Notes: generated by a model not told the origin, from the sequence alone. Counted from the stretch's first letter, positions 28,370 to 37,373 are shown. The stretch: 53,824 bases of DNA from Alphaproteobacteria bacterium (GCA_947481575.1 CANKGV010000016.1:1-53824); one strand, 5' to 3'. Program-made: numbers and translations.

Positions 28370-29626
28370 CTACGAGGCCGTGCGCATGCTTTCCGGCAGA
28401 ATCGTGTCCGTCAGCCGGGCGTCGCGCAGGTCGGCGCTGGCCATGGTCGCACCGTCCAGGTTGGCGCGGGTCAGGTCGGCACCGCGCAGGTTGGCGCCAT
28501 CCAACGCCGCGCCGCGCAGGTCGGCATCCGCGAGGTCGGCGCCGGCAAGGTTGGCGCCGATGATGGTGGTGGGCCACATGCGGGTCGTGGTTTTGCCGTC
28601 GGCGCCGCGAATGGGCGCGGAGCTAAGCAGCGCATGACGCAGTTTGGCTGCTTCCAGTATCGCGCCGTGGAGGTTGGCACCGCGTAGGTCGCAGCCGGTG
28701 AAGTCGGCCTTTGTCAGGTTCGCGCGCGACAGGTCGACGAACATCAGCGCGGCCTTGGCCGCGACGGCGCCGCTCAGATTGGCGCCGTGCAGATCGGCGG
28801 CATTGAGTACCATTCCGCTCATGTCCACATCGCGCAGATCAAGGCCGGACAGGTTCGCCCGGCGGCCCTCGCGCCCCCCCGAATTGGCCCACGCAAGATG
28901 GCTGCGGACCATCTCCTGGACACCGGCCGGGAACGATTCGATGCGCTTGGCGACCTGGGTGTTGTGCACTTCCGCACCGGCGAAATCGACGCGGTCCATC
29001 GCCACGCCCTTGAGGTTCACCTGCGCAAGCGTGGCGGACTTGAACTTGGCCTGGGCGAGCGTGGCGCCCGAGAAATCGGCGCCTTGCACCAGGGCGCCTT
29101 CCAGGTTGGCGCCGGTGAGGTCCGCGCCGCTGAGATTGGTGCGGATGACCTGGGCGCGCTTCATTTCGGCGCCCGCCATGGCGGCACCGGCGAGAATCGC
29201 GTCGGTCATGTTGGCGCCGTTGAGTTTTGCGCGCTCGAGATTGGTGTCGGACAGGTCGGCACTGGCGGGCCGCGGATCGCCGCCGGCCAGGGTACCGGGG
29301 CGCAAATCCGCCTCGCTTAGGTTGGCGCCGCGGAGTTTGGCGCCGTGCAACTGTGCACCGCGCAGATCGGCGCGATAAAAGTTTGCGCCTTCGGAATCGT
29401 TGTCCTGCATGTTGGCGCAGAACAGATCGGCAAAGCTCAGATCAGCTTCGTGTAGCGTGCTGCGGCTCAAGTTGATGCCGGTCAGGATCGCGCCCGACAA
29501 GTTGATGCGTGGGAAGCGCAAACCCGATAGGTCGATGAACCGCAACTCAGCGCGTTTGCCCCCGGGCTTCCCCTGGACAAAGCGCTGATGCTGCAAGACT
29601 TGGTTTGCAAATTCCTGTGGCGTCAT
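28370..29626 (-). CDS. Pentapeptide-repeat protein, 418 aa
   Basis: Nearly the whole protein is A(D/N)LxX pentapeptide repeats, for example GANLSEADLRPG, LSGADLTGANLEGALVQGAD, and a last run LAGADLADADLRGAALDGAN. A short N-terminal segment (MTPQEFANQVLQHQRF) and a break near 245-280 (KRIESFPAGVQEMVRSHLAW) separate two right-handed beta-helix blocks. There is no signal peptide or membrane segment, so it is probably cytoplasmic. Some family members mimic DNA and bind gyrase, but most have no assigned role. The start at 29626 is the first methionine after a basic, atypical leader; the ribosome binding site is weak. Confidence 0.8.
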   Translation of the reverse strand: MTPQEFANQVLQHQRFVQGKPGGKRAELRFIDLSGLRFPRINLSGAILTGINLSRSTLHEADLSFADLFCANMQDNDSEGANFYRADLRGAQLHGAKLRGANLSEADLRPGTLAGGDPRPASADLSDTNLERAKLNGANMTDAILAGAAMAGAEMKRAQVIRTNLSGADLTGANLEGALVQGADFSGATLAQAKFKSATLAQVNLKGVAMDRVDFAGAEVHNTQVAKRIESFPAGVQEMVRSHLAWANSGGREGRRANLSGLDLRDVDMSGMVLNAADLHGANLSGAVAAKAALMFVDLSRANLTKADFTGCDLRGANLHGAILEAAKLRHALLSSAPIRGADGKTTTRMWPTTIIGANLAGADLADADLRGAALDGANLRGADLTRANLDGATMASADLRDARLTDTILPESMRTAS

Positions 29627-29729
29627 CCGCGCGCAGCCCGTTCGACGTTGGTTGCCCCGACCGCACCCCCGGTCTTTGGACGCGGTCAATTTACCATTGT
29701 CTGGCGCACGGCGCATGGCGCAACGTCAC

Positions 29730-29765
29730 AAAAAAACGGCCGCCCCCACAAGGAGGACGGCCGTT
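29730..29765 (-). terminator. Rho-independent terminator of the cold-shock gene
   Basis: On the minus strand AACGGCCG (29765-29758) and CGGCCGTT (29742-29735) form an 8-bp stem extended by inner C/G pairs, followed by a T6 run (A6 at 29731-29736). It lies about 30 bases after the csp stop. The stretch 29627-29729 up to the pentapeptide gene holds nothing else. Confidence 0.85.
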
Positions 29766-29792
29766 CAGCGCGCGGAGGTATTGCCGGGGTGC

Positions 29793-30005
29793 CTAAGCAG
29801 CCACGGCAGGCGACAAATTGGTCGCCCGAGTTACTCCACCATCTTTGGAAATATCAAAAGAAATGCGCTGTCCCGGACCTAATGCCTTGAGCCCCGCACT
29901 ATCGAGTGCGGTGAAATGTACGAATATCTCAGGCGAACCATCGGCTGGGGAGATGTAGCCGTACCCGAGTGCGGAATCGAACCACTTCACAATGCCAGAG
30001 GCCAT
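29793..30005 (-). CDS. Cold-shock domain protein (CspA family)
   Basis: This 70-aa single cold-shock domain binds single-stranded RNA or DNA and acts as an RNA chaperone. RNP1 is changed from the usual KGFGFI to LGYGYI (13-18), keeping aromatic side chains; RNP2 reads IFVHF (27-31). The N-terminus MASGIVKWFDSALGYGYI and the ending RATNLSP fit the family. A TTGACA hexamer at 30081-30076 (minus strand) is a good -35 candidate, leaving a leader of about 45-70 bases. A terminator follows the gene, so it is a single-gene transcript. Confidence 0.93.
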   Translation of the reverse strand: MASGIVKWFDSALGYGYISPADGSPEIFVHFTALDSAGLKALGPGQRISFDISKDGGVTRATNLSPAVAA

Positions 30006-30287
30006 TTTTCACGCTCTGCGAGAACCAAAACCGGCGGTTCCGGACACAACCAGAAAGCAACGTCCGTGCCATGGTTGTCAACCCAGGAGATCGGCCGGCG
30101 CGGCGGGTCAGCCCGTGCAATTCGGGGTGCCATGGTGGTTGCGCCAACCACCAGGGGCAATTGGGGGGCGGCTACGGCCACCCAGAGTTGAACACCAGCG
30201 CCGGTTGCGTTAATCGTCTGCGTCCTGCCTTGGGACTCTGCCGCCGGATGGGCGGCCCGTTACGCCACCCTGATAGGTTCAGCTTCT
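30006..30287. promoter_or_regulatory. Divergent control region with a perfect hairpin
   Basis: This 282-base space separates the cold-shock gene from the first membrane/synthase-fusion gene. TGGTGGTTG (30133-30141) and CAACCACCA (30145-30153) form a perfect 9-bp inverted repeat with a CGC centre, and it has no T-run. The TTGACA at 30076-30081 faces the cold-shock gene. No clear -10/-35 pair for the plus-strand gene is recognised. Confidence 0.35.
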
Positions 30288-32792
30288 ATGTCCACCACCG
30301 CAGTCCCCGGCCGAACCGCACGGGCCGTTTCGCCGATCCTTGTGCTGTACGCGGCTACGCTGTTCCTCAGCGCGTTCGTGCTGTTCTCGGTGCAGCCGAT
30401 GTTCACCAAGATGCTTCTGCCGCGCGTCGGCGGATCGCCGGCGGTGTGGAACACGGCCGTGGTGTTCTTTCAGGCGGCGTTGCAGCTAGGCTACCTGTAC
30501 GCCCACCTCAGCACCAAGTTCCTAGGGCTGAAGAAGCAGACGATCCTGCACGCGGTGGTGCTGCTCGTGGCAGCGATTTCGCTGCCCATCGGCATCGAGG
30601 CGGGGTCGTATCCGCCCAACGGGGAGTCGCCGATTCCTTGGCTGCTGGGCGTGCTGACACTATCGGTCGGCCTGCCGTTCTTTGCGGTTTCGGCCACCGC
30701 CCCGCTGCTCCAGAAGTGGTTCTCCCATACCGATGACGCTTGGGCGGGCGATCCGTACTTCCTGTACGGCGCCAGCAACATCGGCAGCCTCCTCGCGTTG
30801 CTCGCCTATCCGGTGTTTATCGAGCGCGAGCTGGGCTTGCGCGACCAGGGCTATGCGTGGGCCGGCGCCTACGCGCTGCTGGTCCTGGCGATCGGCACTT
30901 GCGGCGTCGTGCTGTGGAAGCGGTACCGCGATCAACCCGCCCAGGAAGTGGGCGGCGAGGAAACTTCGCTGGTGAGCGACATTACTCCGGGCCTGCGCCT
31001 GCGGTGGTTGTTGCTGTCGCTTACTCCCTCCGCGTTGCTGATGGGTACTACCCTTCACATCGGCACCGACATCGCCGCCGCGCCCTTCCTGTGGGTGCTG
31101 CCGCTCTCGCTCTACCTGTTGACGTTCGTGTTCGTGTTCGCGCGGCGCCCGCTGTTGCGGCAGTCGTGGATGCTGCCGGTCCAGGTTGTCGTGGTGTCGG
31201 TGGTCGCGGCGTTCTTCTCGACGTCCGAGATCTACGTGCTGCTGGTGCTGCACTTGGCCGGACTGTTCGTGACCGCGATGGTCTGCCACGGCGAATTGGC
31301 GCGCCTTCGCCCGCGTGCGTCGCACCTCACCGAATTCTACTTCTGGATGTCGCTGGGCGGCGTAATGGGCGGCTTCTTGGCCGCGATCGTGGCGCCGGTG
31401 ATCTTCAATGGTGTCTATGAATACCCGATCGCCCTGTTGATCGCGTTGCTGCTGCGGCCGATGCCGGCCGTGGCTTCGGACCGTCTCTATCGCTGGCTCG
31501 GCAAGATCCCCGCGCTCAACCGTGTCGGGGCAAGCGTGCTCGAAAGCTTCCCGGTGATTGCACGCAACCGGCTGCACCTGTGGGCGCTCGACCTCGCGCT
31601 GCCCGCGGTGTTGTGGTTCCTACTCAGCGAAAACCACATGAGCCGGGCGATCAATTCGGTCGTCACGAGCTTTGGCGAGGAGTTCGGCACCCTCACGGCA
31701 AAGAACGTCACCAGCGCAATCTTCACGCTCTTGCTGCTGGCATTCCTGATTCTGCTGGGCCGCCGTCCGCTGCGGTTCGCGCTCGGCATCGGCGTCACTC
31801 TATCGGTGCTGACCCCGGCGGTTCTGGGCCTCGACATCGGCAAGGGCAGCGACCGCTTGGAACGTGTGCGAACCTTCTTCGGCGTCTACACGGTCTACCG
31901 CAACAGCGTCGGCCTTTCGGGGACCGAGTTCCACTACATCACCCACGGCAACACGATCCATGGTGTGGAATACATGGACTTACCGATGTTGCCGGTCTCG
32001 TACTACACGCAGCAGGGCCCGGTCGGTCGCTTCTTCCAGACGTTCTCGGCGGCGCCGTATCCGTATCCGGCCCGGCGCATCAGTGTGCTCGGTCTCGGCA
32101 TCGGCGGGTTCGCCTGCTACATGCGCCCCGACCAGCAACTCACCTACTTCGAGATCGATCCCGAAGTGGAGCGGCTCGCGCGCACGCCCGAGTACTTCAA
32201 GTACATGGAACTGTGCGGCAAGAATCTGACCACCAAGATCGGTGACGGCCGCTTGGAGATGCTGGCGGAGAAGGATGCGTCGTTCGACGTAATCGTACTC
32301 GACGCGTTCAGCGGCGACGGCATTCCGGTCCACCTGCTGACTCGCGAGGCGATCCAGATCTACCTTAAGAAGCTGGCGCCCCACGGCAAGATTCTGGTCC
32401 ATATCACCAACACGTTCGTAGACCTGTTGCCGGTGGTGTCGCGGCTGGCGTTGGACGCCAATCTTGCGGCACTTCACGTTGAGTATCAGCCGTATCCTGC
32501 GACGTTCTTTGCGCTGCCGACCAATTGGGTGGTGATGGCGCGGGACCCGGCCGATATCGCTGCACTGACGGAGGGCGATGCTCCGTGGATGCCGACCCAG
32601 CCGGACAAGAAGGCGCGCGTGTGGAGCGACGACTACTCCGACGTGTTCGCCGCGCTGCGTTGGGGCAACCTCGGACTGTTCCCGGAAGGCGTTCAGGTCG
32701 TGACCTCGGTGAAGATCGAGATCGCGGCTCCCGCGGCTCCTGACGCGCCCGCAGCGCCCGAGGCTCCGGCCGCACCGCCCGTGCCCAAATAG
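30288..32792 (+). CDS. Membrane protein fused to a spermidine-synthase-like domain (copy 1)
   Basis: This 834-aa fused protein has a first membrane block at about 20-230 (LYAATLFLSAFVLFSVQPMF, then FFAVSATAPLLQKWF) and a second at about 245-530. A soluble C-terminal domain at about 590-800 has the spermidine synthase/methyltransferase fold. The nucleotide-binding-like loop is VLGLGIGGFACY near 599, the acidic strand is TYFEIDPEV, and LDAFSGDGIPVHLL near 671 replaces the usual DSTDP motif of true aminopropyltransferases. The last 25 residues are Ala/Pro repeats. It fits the MFS/spermidine-synthase fusion family of unknown product. A close paralogue lies 101 bases downstream, with a terminator between them. 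Confidence 0.85.
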   Translation: MSTTAVPGRTARAVSPILVLYAATLFLSAFVLFSVQPMFTKMLLPRVGGSPAVWNTAVVFFQAALQLGYLYAHLSTKFLGLKKQTILHAVVLLVAAISLPIGIEAGSYPPNGESPIPWLLGVLTLSVGLPFFAVSATAPLLQKWFSHTDDAWAGDPYFLYGASNIGSLLALLAYPVFIERELGLRDQGYAWAGAYALLVLAIGTCGVVLWKRYRDQPAQEVGGEETSLVSDITPGLRLRWLLLSLTPSALLMGTTLHIGTDIAAAPFLWVLPLSLYLLTFVFVFARRPLLRQSWMLPVQVVVVSVVAAFFSTSEIYVLLVLHLAGLFVTAMVCHGELARLRPRASHLTEFYFWMSLGGVMGGFLAAIVAPVIFNGVYEYPIALLIALLLRPMPAVASDRLYRWLGKIPALNRVGASVLESFPVIARNRLHLWALDLALPAVLWFLLSENHMSRAINSVVTSFGEEFGTLTAKNVTSAIFTLLLLAFLILLGRRPLRFALGIGVTLSVLTPAVLGLDIGKGSDRLERVRTFFGVYTVYRNSVGLSGTEFHYITHGNTIHGVEYMDLPMLPVSYYTQQGPVGRFFQTFSAAPYPYPARRISVLGLGIGGFACYMRPDQQLTYFEIDPEVERLARTPEYFKYMELCGKNLTTKIGDGRLEMLAEKDASFDVIVLDAFSGDGIPVHLLTREAIQIYLKKLAPHGKILVHITNTFVDLLPVVSRLALDANLAALHVEYQPYPATFFALPTNWVVMARDPADIAALTEGDAPWMPTQPDKKARVWSDDYSDVFAALRWGNLGLFPEGVQVVTSVKIEIAAPAAPDAPAAPEAPAAPPVPK

Positions 32793-32810
32793 GCCCGGCC
32801 AGTTCCCAAC

Positions 32811-32850
32811 AAAAGGCCCCGCCGGTGCAAAACTGGCGGGGCTTTTGTTT
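32811..32850 (+). terminator. Rho-independent terminator between the tandem paralogues
   Basis: GCCCCGCC (32816-32823) and GGCGGGGC (32835-32842) form the core stem, extended by A-T pairs, and are followed by TTTTGTTT. It lies about 20 bases after the first gene's stop, so the second gene probably has its own promoter in 32843-32893. Confidence 0.85.
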
Positions 32851-32893
32851 GTGCCATGCCGCAGGCGATGCGCCTTTGCTATAACCGGCGCCG

Positions 32894-35293
32894 ATGACGG
32901 ACGCCGGAGTTGCCGCTCCCAGTCGCCTTGCCGCCGCGGGCGTCGTGACGCTGTTTGCCGCGACTCTGTTCGGCAGCGCATTCCTGCTGTTCGCGGTGCA
33001 GCCGATGTTCACGAAGATGGTGCTGCCGATGCTCGGCGGCTCACCGTCCGTGTGGAACACCGCGCTGGTGTTCTTCCAGGCGACACTGCTGGCCGGCTAC
33101 ACCTACGCCCACCTCAGCACGAAATGGCTCGGTATCCGGCGCCAGACTCTGGTGCACGGCGTCGTGTTGCTCGGTGCGGCGCTGGCGCTTCCCATCGGTG
33201 TCGCTGCCGGTTGGACGCCGCCCACCGATGGCCGCGAGGTCGTGCCGTGGCTGCTGGGCCTGTTGGCCGTCTCGATCGGCCTGCCGTTCTTCGCGGTCTC
33301 GGCGACCGCGCCGCTGCTGCAGAAGTGGTTTTCGCACACCGCTCACACGTGGTCCGAGGACCCGTACTTCCTGTACGCCGCAAGCAACCTGGGGAGCCTG
33401 CTGGCGTTGCTGGCCTACCCGGTGGTGATCGAGCCGACCCTGGGGCTGGGGCAGCAGAGCGCCGCTTGGACCGCGGGATATGCCGTACTGGTTGCCGCCA
33501 TCGGTGGGTGTGCCCTGGTCCTGTGGCGCCGCTTCCGTGTGCCGCCCGCCGGCGCCGGAGCGGGGGAGGGCACCCTGGTTACGACGATCACCGCGGCCGT
33601 GCGCGTCCGGTGGGTGCTGCTGGCAATGGCGCCTTCAGCATTGCTGCTGGGCGTGACCCTGCATATCACCACCGACATCGCATCGGCGCCGTTCCTGTGG
33701 GTTGCGCCACTGTCGCTGTACCTGCTCAGCTTCGTCTTCACGTTCGCCCGCCGGCCGATCTTCAAGCTCGAATGGATGCTGGCGGCGCAAGTCGTGGTCA
33801 TGGCCGTTACGGTCGTGATCTTTGGCGTGGCGCAAATCTGGGTCGTGCTGGGCGTACACCTGCTGGCGATGTTCGTCACGGCGATGGTGTGTCACGGCAT
33901 GCTGGCTAGGCTGCGTCCGGTCGCGGAGCGGCTCACCGAGTTCTACTTCTGGCAGTCGCTCGGTGGCGTGCTGGGCGGGTTGCTCGTGGCGGTCATCGCA
34001 CCGCAGATCTTCAACGGCGTCTACGAATACCCGCTCGCGCTGTTCGCCGCCCTGGCGTTGCGGCCAATGCCCCGGCAACCAAACTCTCGGGTCTACGCCT
34101 GGATCAGCGGGCGCACTGGGCTCGCGGCGCTCGGCACGCGTATCGCTACGGCGGCACCATGGGCGGTGCGGTGGAACCTGCAGCGCTGGGCGATGGATTT
34201 GGCGCTCCCGGCACTCCTGTTCTGGCTGGCCGCCGACAACCGGTGGGCCAAGGCATTCGCCCGCGCCACTACGTGGGTGGTGGAACACGGGACCTCAACT
34301 GCCGCGGATATCCGGACCGTACCGCTCGACCAGTTGGGCATCATCGTTGGCGGCGCGGTGATGGCGTTGGTGCTCATGCTGATGGGCCGCCGCCCGCTTC
34401 GGTTCGCTCTGGCCGTGGCGGCGGTATTGTCGGCCCTTGCGCCGGATGTGTTTGGCCACCCGGCGTACCAACTGGAACGTCTGCGTACGTTCTTTGGTGT
34501 CTACACAGTGAACTTTATCCGCTTCGAGAATTCGCAGTTCAACATCCTGGTAAACGGCACCACCAACCACGGCGCCGAATACCGTGCCGAACCCAATATG
34601 CCGGTGACGTACTACGCCCTCGAGGGGCCGGTAGGCGCGTTCTTCTCCGGCGCGCGCATGGCATGGGACGTGAAGCGCATCGGCGTGATCGGGCTCGGCG
34701 TCGGTTCGTTCGCCTGTTATGCGAACCGTGACCAGCAAATGACGTACTACGAGATCGATCCGGCAGTGGAGGCGATCGCCCGCGACGAGCGGTACTTCGA
34801 CTACTTGCGGCACTGCGGTCAGAATCTGACGGTTGTGGTGGGCGACGGCCGCCGCTCGTTGGCGAAGGAGCCGGACGGCGGATTCGACGTCCTGATCCTG
34901 GATGCATTCAGCGGCGATGCGATCCCGATCCACCTGCTGACCAAGGAGTCGGTCGCCCTCTACATGCAGAAGCTCGGGCCGCGCGGGCGCCTGCTGGTGC
35001 ACATCACCAACACCTATGTGAACTTGCTGCCGGTGGTCGCCAATATCGCCGCGGATGCCGGGCTCTACGGGCTGTCGATCAGCTACACGCCGCAAAACGG
35101 CGGCGATCTGTTCGACCTGCCGTCCGACTGGGTTGCGTTGGCGCGCGATGCGGCGGATCTGACCACGCTGACGTGGGGTCCGCTGGTGTGGACGCCGCTC
35201 ACACCCGATCCGTCACGGCGCCTGTGGACGGACGACTACTCGGACCTGTTCCGCTCGCTGAACTGGACCAACATCGGCCTGTTTCAGTACTAG
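32894..35293 (+). CDS. Membrane protein fused to a spermidine-synthase-like domain (copy 2)
   Basis: This 799-aa paralogue of the preceding gene has the same plan: membrane blocks at about 15-230 and 240-500, then the synthase-like domain with VIGLGVGSFACYA near 596, YYEIDPAVEAI, and LDAFSGDAIPIHLLT near 669. The ending DDYSDLFRSLNWTNIGLF parallels DDYSDVFAALRWGNLGLF of copy 1. It lacks copy 1's Ala/Pro tail. True aminopropyltransferase residues (DSTDP) are absent here too. Strong similarity along the whole length shows a tandem duplication, diverged enough to suggest retained separate roles. The start is ATG at 32894. Confidence 0.85.
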   Translation: MTDAGVAAPSRLAAAGVVTLFAATLFGSAFLLFAVQPMFTKMVLPMLGGSPSVWNTALVFFQATLLAGYTYAHLSTKWLGIRRQTLVHGVVLLGAALALPIGVAAGWTPPTDGREVVPWLLGLLAVSIGLPFFAVSATAPLLQKWFSHTAHTWSEDPYFLYAASNLGSLLALLAYPVVIEPTLGLGQQSAAWTAGYAVLVAAIGGCALVLWRRFRVPPAGAGAGEGTLVTTITAAVRVRWVLLAMAPSALLLGVTLHITTDIASAPFLWVAPLSLYLLSFVFTFARRPIFKLEWMLAAQVVVMAVTVVIFGVAQIWVVLGVHLLAMFVTAMVCHGMLARLRPVAERLTEFYFWQSLGGVLGGLLVAVIAPQIFNGVYEYPLALFAALALRPMPRQPNSRVYAWISGRTGLAALGTRIATAAPWAVRWNLQRWAMDLALPALLFWLAADNRWAKAFARATTWVVEHGTSTAADIRTVPLDQLGIIVGGAVMALVLMLMGRRPLRFALAVAAVLSALAPDVFGHPAYQLERLRTFFGVYTVNFIRFENSQFNILVNGTTNHGAEYRAEPNMPVTYYALEGPVGAFFSGARMAWDVKRIGVIGLGVGSFACYANRDQQMTYYEIDPAVEAIARDERYFDYLRHCGQNLTVVVGDGRRSLAKEPDGGFDVLILDAFSGDAIPIHLLTKESVALYMQKLGPRGRLLVHITNTYVNLLPVVANIAADAGLYGLSISYTPQNGGDLFDLPSDWVALARDAADLTTLTWGPLVWTPLTPDPSRRLWTDDYSDLFRSLNWTNIGLFQY

Positions 35294-35333
35294 GCGCTAG
35301 TCGACGTCGCGCGAGGTCTTGCCGATCGCTTCC

Positions 35334-35852
35334 TTAGCGCTTTTTGGGCTTGGCCTTGGCAGCGGGTTTCTTCGGTGCGGGCTTTTTCGCCGGAGCCTTC
35401 TTGACCGCAGGCTTTGCTGCGGCCTTTCTCGCCGGAGCTTTGGCGGCCGGTTTCGCTGCCGGCTTCGCGGCGGTAGCGGGTGGGCGTGGCCGGCCCTTCG
35501 GCGGCTGCAACACGCCGAACATGTTGCCGGACGTGTCGACGAAGTAGGCGTGGCGGCCGACGTTCGGGATTTCGTGCGGGCCGTTCAGGAGCTTGCCGCC
35601 GGCGGCAACGATCTTCGCCTGCACTTTTTCAAACGACGGCACTTCGATGGTGTTGATGACGCTCTGGCCGAACATGCGGCCCATGATGGCGCCGTTGATA
35701 CCTGCCTCCGACTCGGGCCCGGTCGCAACCAGCCAGTATGCCGGACCCGGCATGTCCATCTTGCTTGGCTTCCAGCCCAAGGCTTCCTGGTAGAAGCGCG
35801 CAAGTGCTTCGGGGTTGTCGCTAAGGACTTCGAAGTGGATAACCCGGGCCAT
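35334..35852 (-). CDS. VOC-domain protein with a histone-H1-like lysine/alanine tail
   Basis: Residues 1-118 are one vicinal-oxygen-chelate (glyoxalase-like) module (VIHFEVLSDNPEALARFYQE, then GRHAYFVDTSGNMFGVLQP). From 119 to 172 the protein becomes a repetitive Lys/Ala/Pro tail with about 16 lysines (for example AAKPAVKKAPAKKPAPKK), like bacterial histone-H1-like or AlgP-type DNA-binding tails. The VOC part usually binds a metal and a small ligand; the tail should bind nucleic acid or an acidic partner. The join lies inside one open frame without a break. It is convergent with the tandem membrane genes and has no operon partner. The space 35853-36027 shows only a near-palindrome (GAATTCCGCGGATTC). 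Confidence 0.85.
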   Translation of the reverse strand: MARVIHFEVLSDNPEALARFYQEALGWKPSKMDMPGPAYWLVATGPESEAGINGAIMGRMFGQSVINTIEVPSFEKVQAKIVAAGGKLLNGPHEIPNVGRHAYFVDTSGNMFGVLQPPKGRPRPPATAAKPAAKPAAKAPARKAAAKPAVKKAPAKKPAPKKPAAKAKPKKR

Positions 35853-36027
35853 CGTGGTCTCCTGAGAAGACGCTACGCCGGGCAGAATACTCGCGCGCGA
35901 TGCACCTGACTACTTGTGTTGAACTGCTGGCGCCGTCTGCCCAAGTGCCCAGTCCCCCAAGAATTCCGCGGATTCTGGCGGAAAACTTACGGCTACCGAA
36001 TGGTAGCGGCAGGCGAGCGCCGCGCCG

Positions 36028-36999
36028 CTACTCCGTGACCTGAATCACGATTTTGCCGCGCGTTTTGCCGAGCGCCAGCAGCTCGTGGGCGCGGCGTGCT
36101 TCGGCCAGCGGGATTACTTCGGATACCGCAACCCGCACCTTGCGGTCGTCGATCAGCCGGGCGATTTCCGCCAGGTGTTCTCCGTTCGGTTGCGCCCGTA
36201 CGGCGATCGCGTGCATGCCCCGTTTGCGCCCGTCCTCGTAGGTGATCGGTGCCACGGTGGAAGCCAGCGACGAGCCCGGCTTCAGCACGTCCCACAACTC
36301 GTCGAGACCCGGTCCGCCGACTAGATCCAGCACCGCGTCCGCGCCTTTGACCACGTCCTTGGCGCGCAAGCGGCCCTCTTCGATCACGATGTCCGCCCCG
36401 AGTTCGCGGGCAAACTTGGCCTGTTCGGGGAGTACGACCGCGGCAACCCGCGCGCCGCGCAACTTGGCAAACTGCACCGCAAAGCTGCCGACGCCGCCCG
36501 CCGCGCCGCGAATCACGATGGTCTGCCCGGAGGCGAGACGCAGCGAGCGCTCGTAGCGGTCGAGCGAGATTGCCTGCCACGCCGTAAGGGCCGCGAGCGG
36601 TACCGCTGCGGCGCGCGTGTGGTCAAGGAACCGCGGCCGAATTGCCAAGGCGGCCGGCTTGGCGATCGCGTATTCGGCGAAGCTGCCGTTGCCGGTGATT
36701 TCGCACCGGCCGAATACTTCGTCGCCCACCACGTAGGTCGGAGTATCGGGCCCCACCGCTTCGACCACGCCGGAAACGTCCCAGCCGGGAATGAGCGGCA
36801 ACGTGTGCGGGATCATCTCCTTGAGCATGCCGGAGCGGATCATGAGATCGACGGGGTTAACGCTAGCCGCGTAAACCTGTACCAGCAACTCGCCGGGACC
36901 GGGCACCGGCTTTGGCGCGTCCTCATAGACCAGGACTTCCGGCCCGCCGTAGTCGTGGAACCGGATCGCCTTCATCGTCGCAGGCTTATTGGCCGCCAT
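36028..36999 (-). CDS. Zinc-free NADPH:quinone oxidoreductase (MDR superfamily)
   Basis: This 323-aa medium-chain reductase has the quinone oxidoreductase layout: an N-terminal GroES-like domain (VYAASVNPVDLMIRSG, PGWDVSGVVEAVG) and a Rossmann domain whose cofactor loop is GAAGGVGSFAVQFAK (165-179). The structural-zinc cysteines of alcohol dehydrogenases are absent. It probably reduces quinones or enones with NADPH in the cytoplasm. The start at 36999 (MAANKPATMKAIRF) matches the family N-terminus. An open frame continues upstream but overlaps the next gene and is discarded. Two bases separate it from the upstream small membrane protein, so they are co-transcribed. Confidence 0.9.
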   Translation of the reverse strand: MAANKPATMKAIRFHDYGGPEVLVYEDAPKPVPGPGELLVQVYAASVNPVDLMIRSGMLKEMIPHTLPLIPGWDVSGVVEAVGPDTPTYVVGDEVFGRCEITGNGSFAEYAIAKPAALAIRPRFLDHTRAAAVPLAALTAWQAISLDRYERSLRLASGQTIVIRGAAGGVGSFAVQFAKLRGARVAAVVLPEQAKFARELGADIVIEEGRLRAKDVVKGADAVLDLVGGPGLDELWDVLKPGSSLASTVAPITYEDGRKRGMHAIAVRAQPNGEHLAEIARLIDDRKVRVAVSEVIPLAEARRAHELLALGKTRGKIVIQVTE

Positions 37000-37001
37000 C
37001 G

Positions 37002-37373
37002 TCACTCCCAAACCACTACCGCGAGCGCCGTGAGGACGGCGGCGCTGGCCAGCGCCTTGCGCTGCACCAGGCGCGCCTGCTGCCGCACGCGCTCCAATTC
37101 CTGCCCACCGTCGATCGCCTCGGTGCCGTGATCCAGGTTGCGCTGGCCGCGGGCCGCGAGGGCGATGCACGTCCGCTCGTAGGCCTGGAAATACCCCAAG
37201 CCAGCGCCGTATAGCGGCAGGAATAGCGCAAGGCGCCACCACCTGCCAGCGCCGGTGGCGAGGAGGGCGGCAAACACGGCCACGGCCATTGCCGACATCA
37301 CGATTCCGCCGATGATCCGGCGCCGCCGTTGTTTGGGGCCGATGTTGGGTATGCAGGTGGTCCCGGGCTTCAT
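37002..37373 (-). CDS. Small membrane protein of a conserved unknown family
   Basis: This 123-aa protein opens with TTCIPNIGPKQRRRRIIGG, followed by two adjacent membrane segments (about 25-45 and 50-65), a conserved middle (YFQAYERTCIALAARGQRNLD) and a third C-terminal hydrophobic segment. I recall this arrangement from small proteobacterial proteins without a function. The start is ATG at 37373; a start 10 codons upstream is possible. It overlaps nothing and sits 2 bases before the quinone oxidoreductase gene. Confidence 0.75.
   Translation of the reverse strand: MKPGTTCIPNIGPKQRRRRIIGGIVMSAMAVAVFAALLATGAGRWWRLALFLPLYGAGLGYFQAYERTCIALAARGQRNLDHGTEAIDGGQELERVRQQARLVQRKALASAAVLTALAVVVWE

Noticed and set aside
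28370-29626. Tandem DNA repeats in the pentapeptide gene
   Set aside because: The periodicity comes from the protein repeat A(D/N)LxX and not from an independent DNA element.
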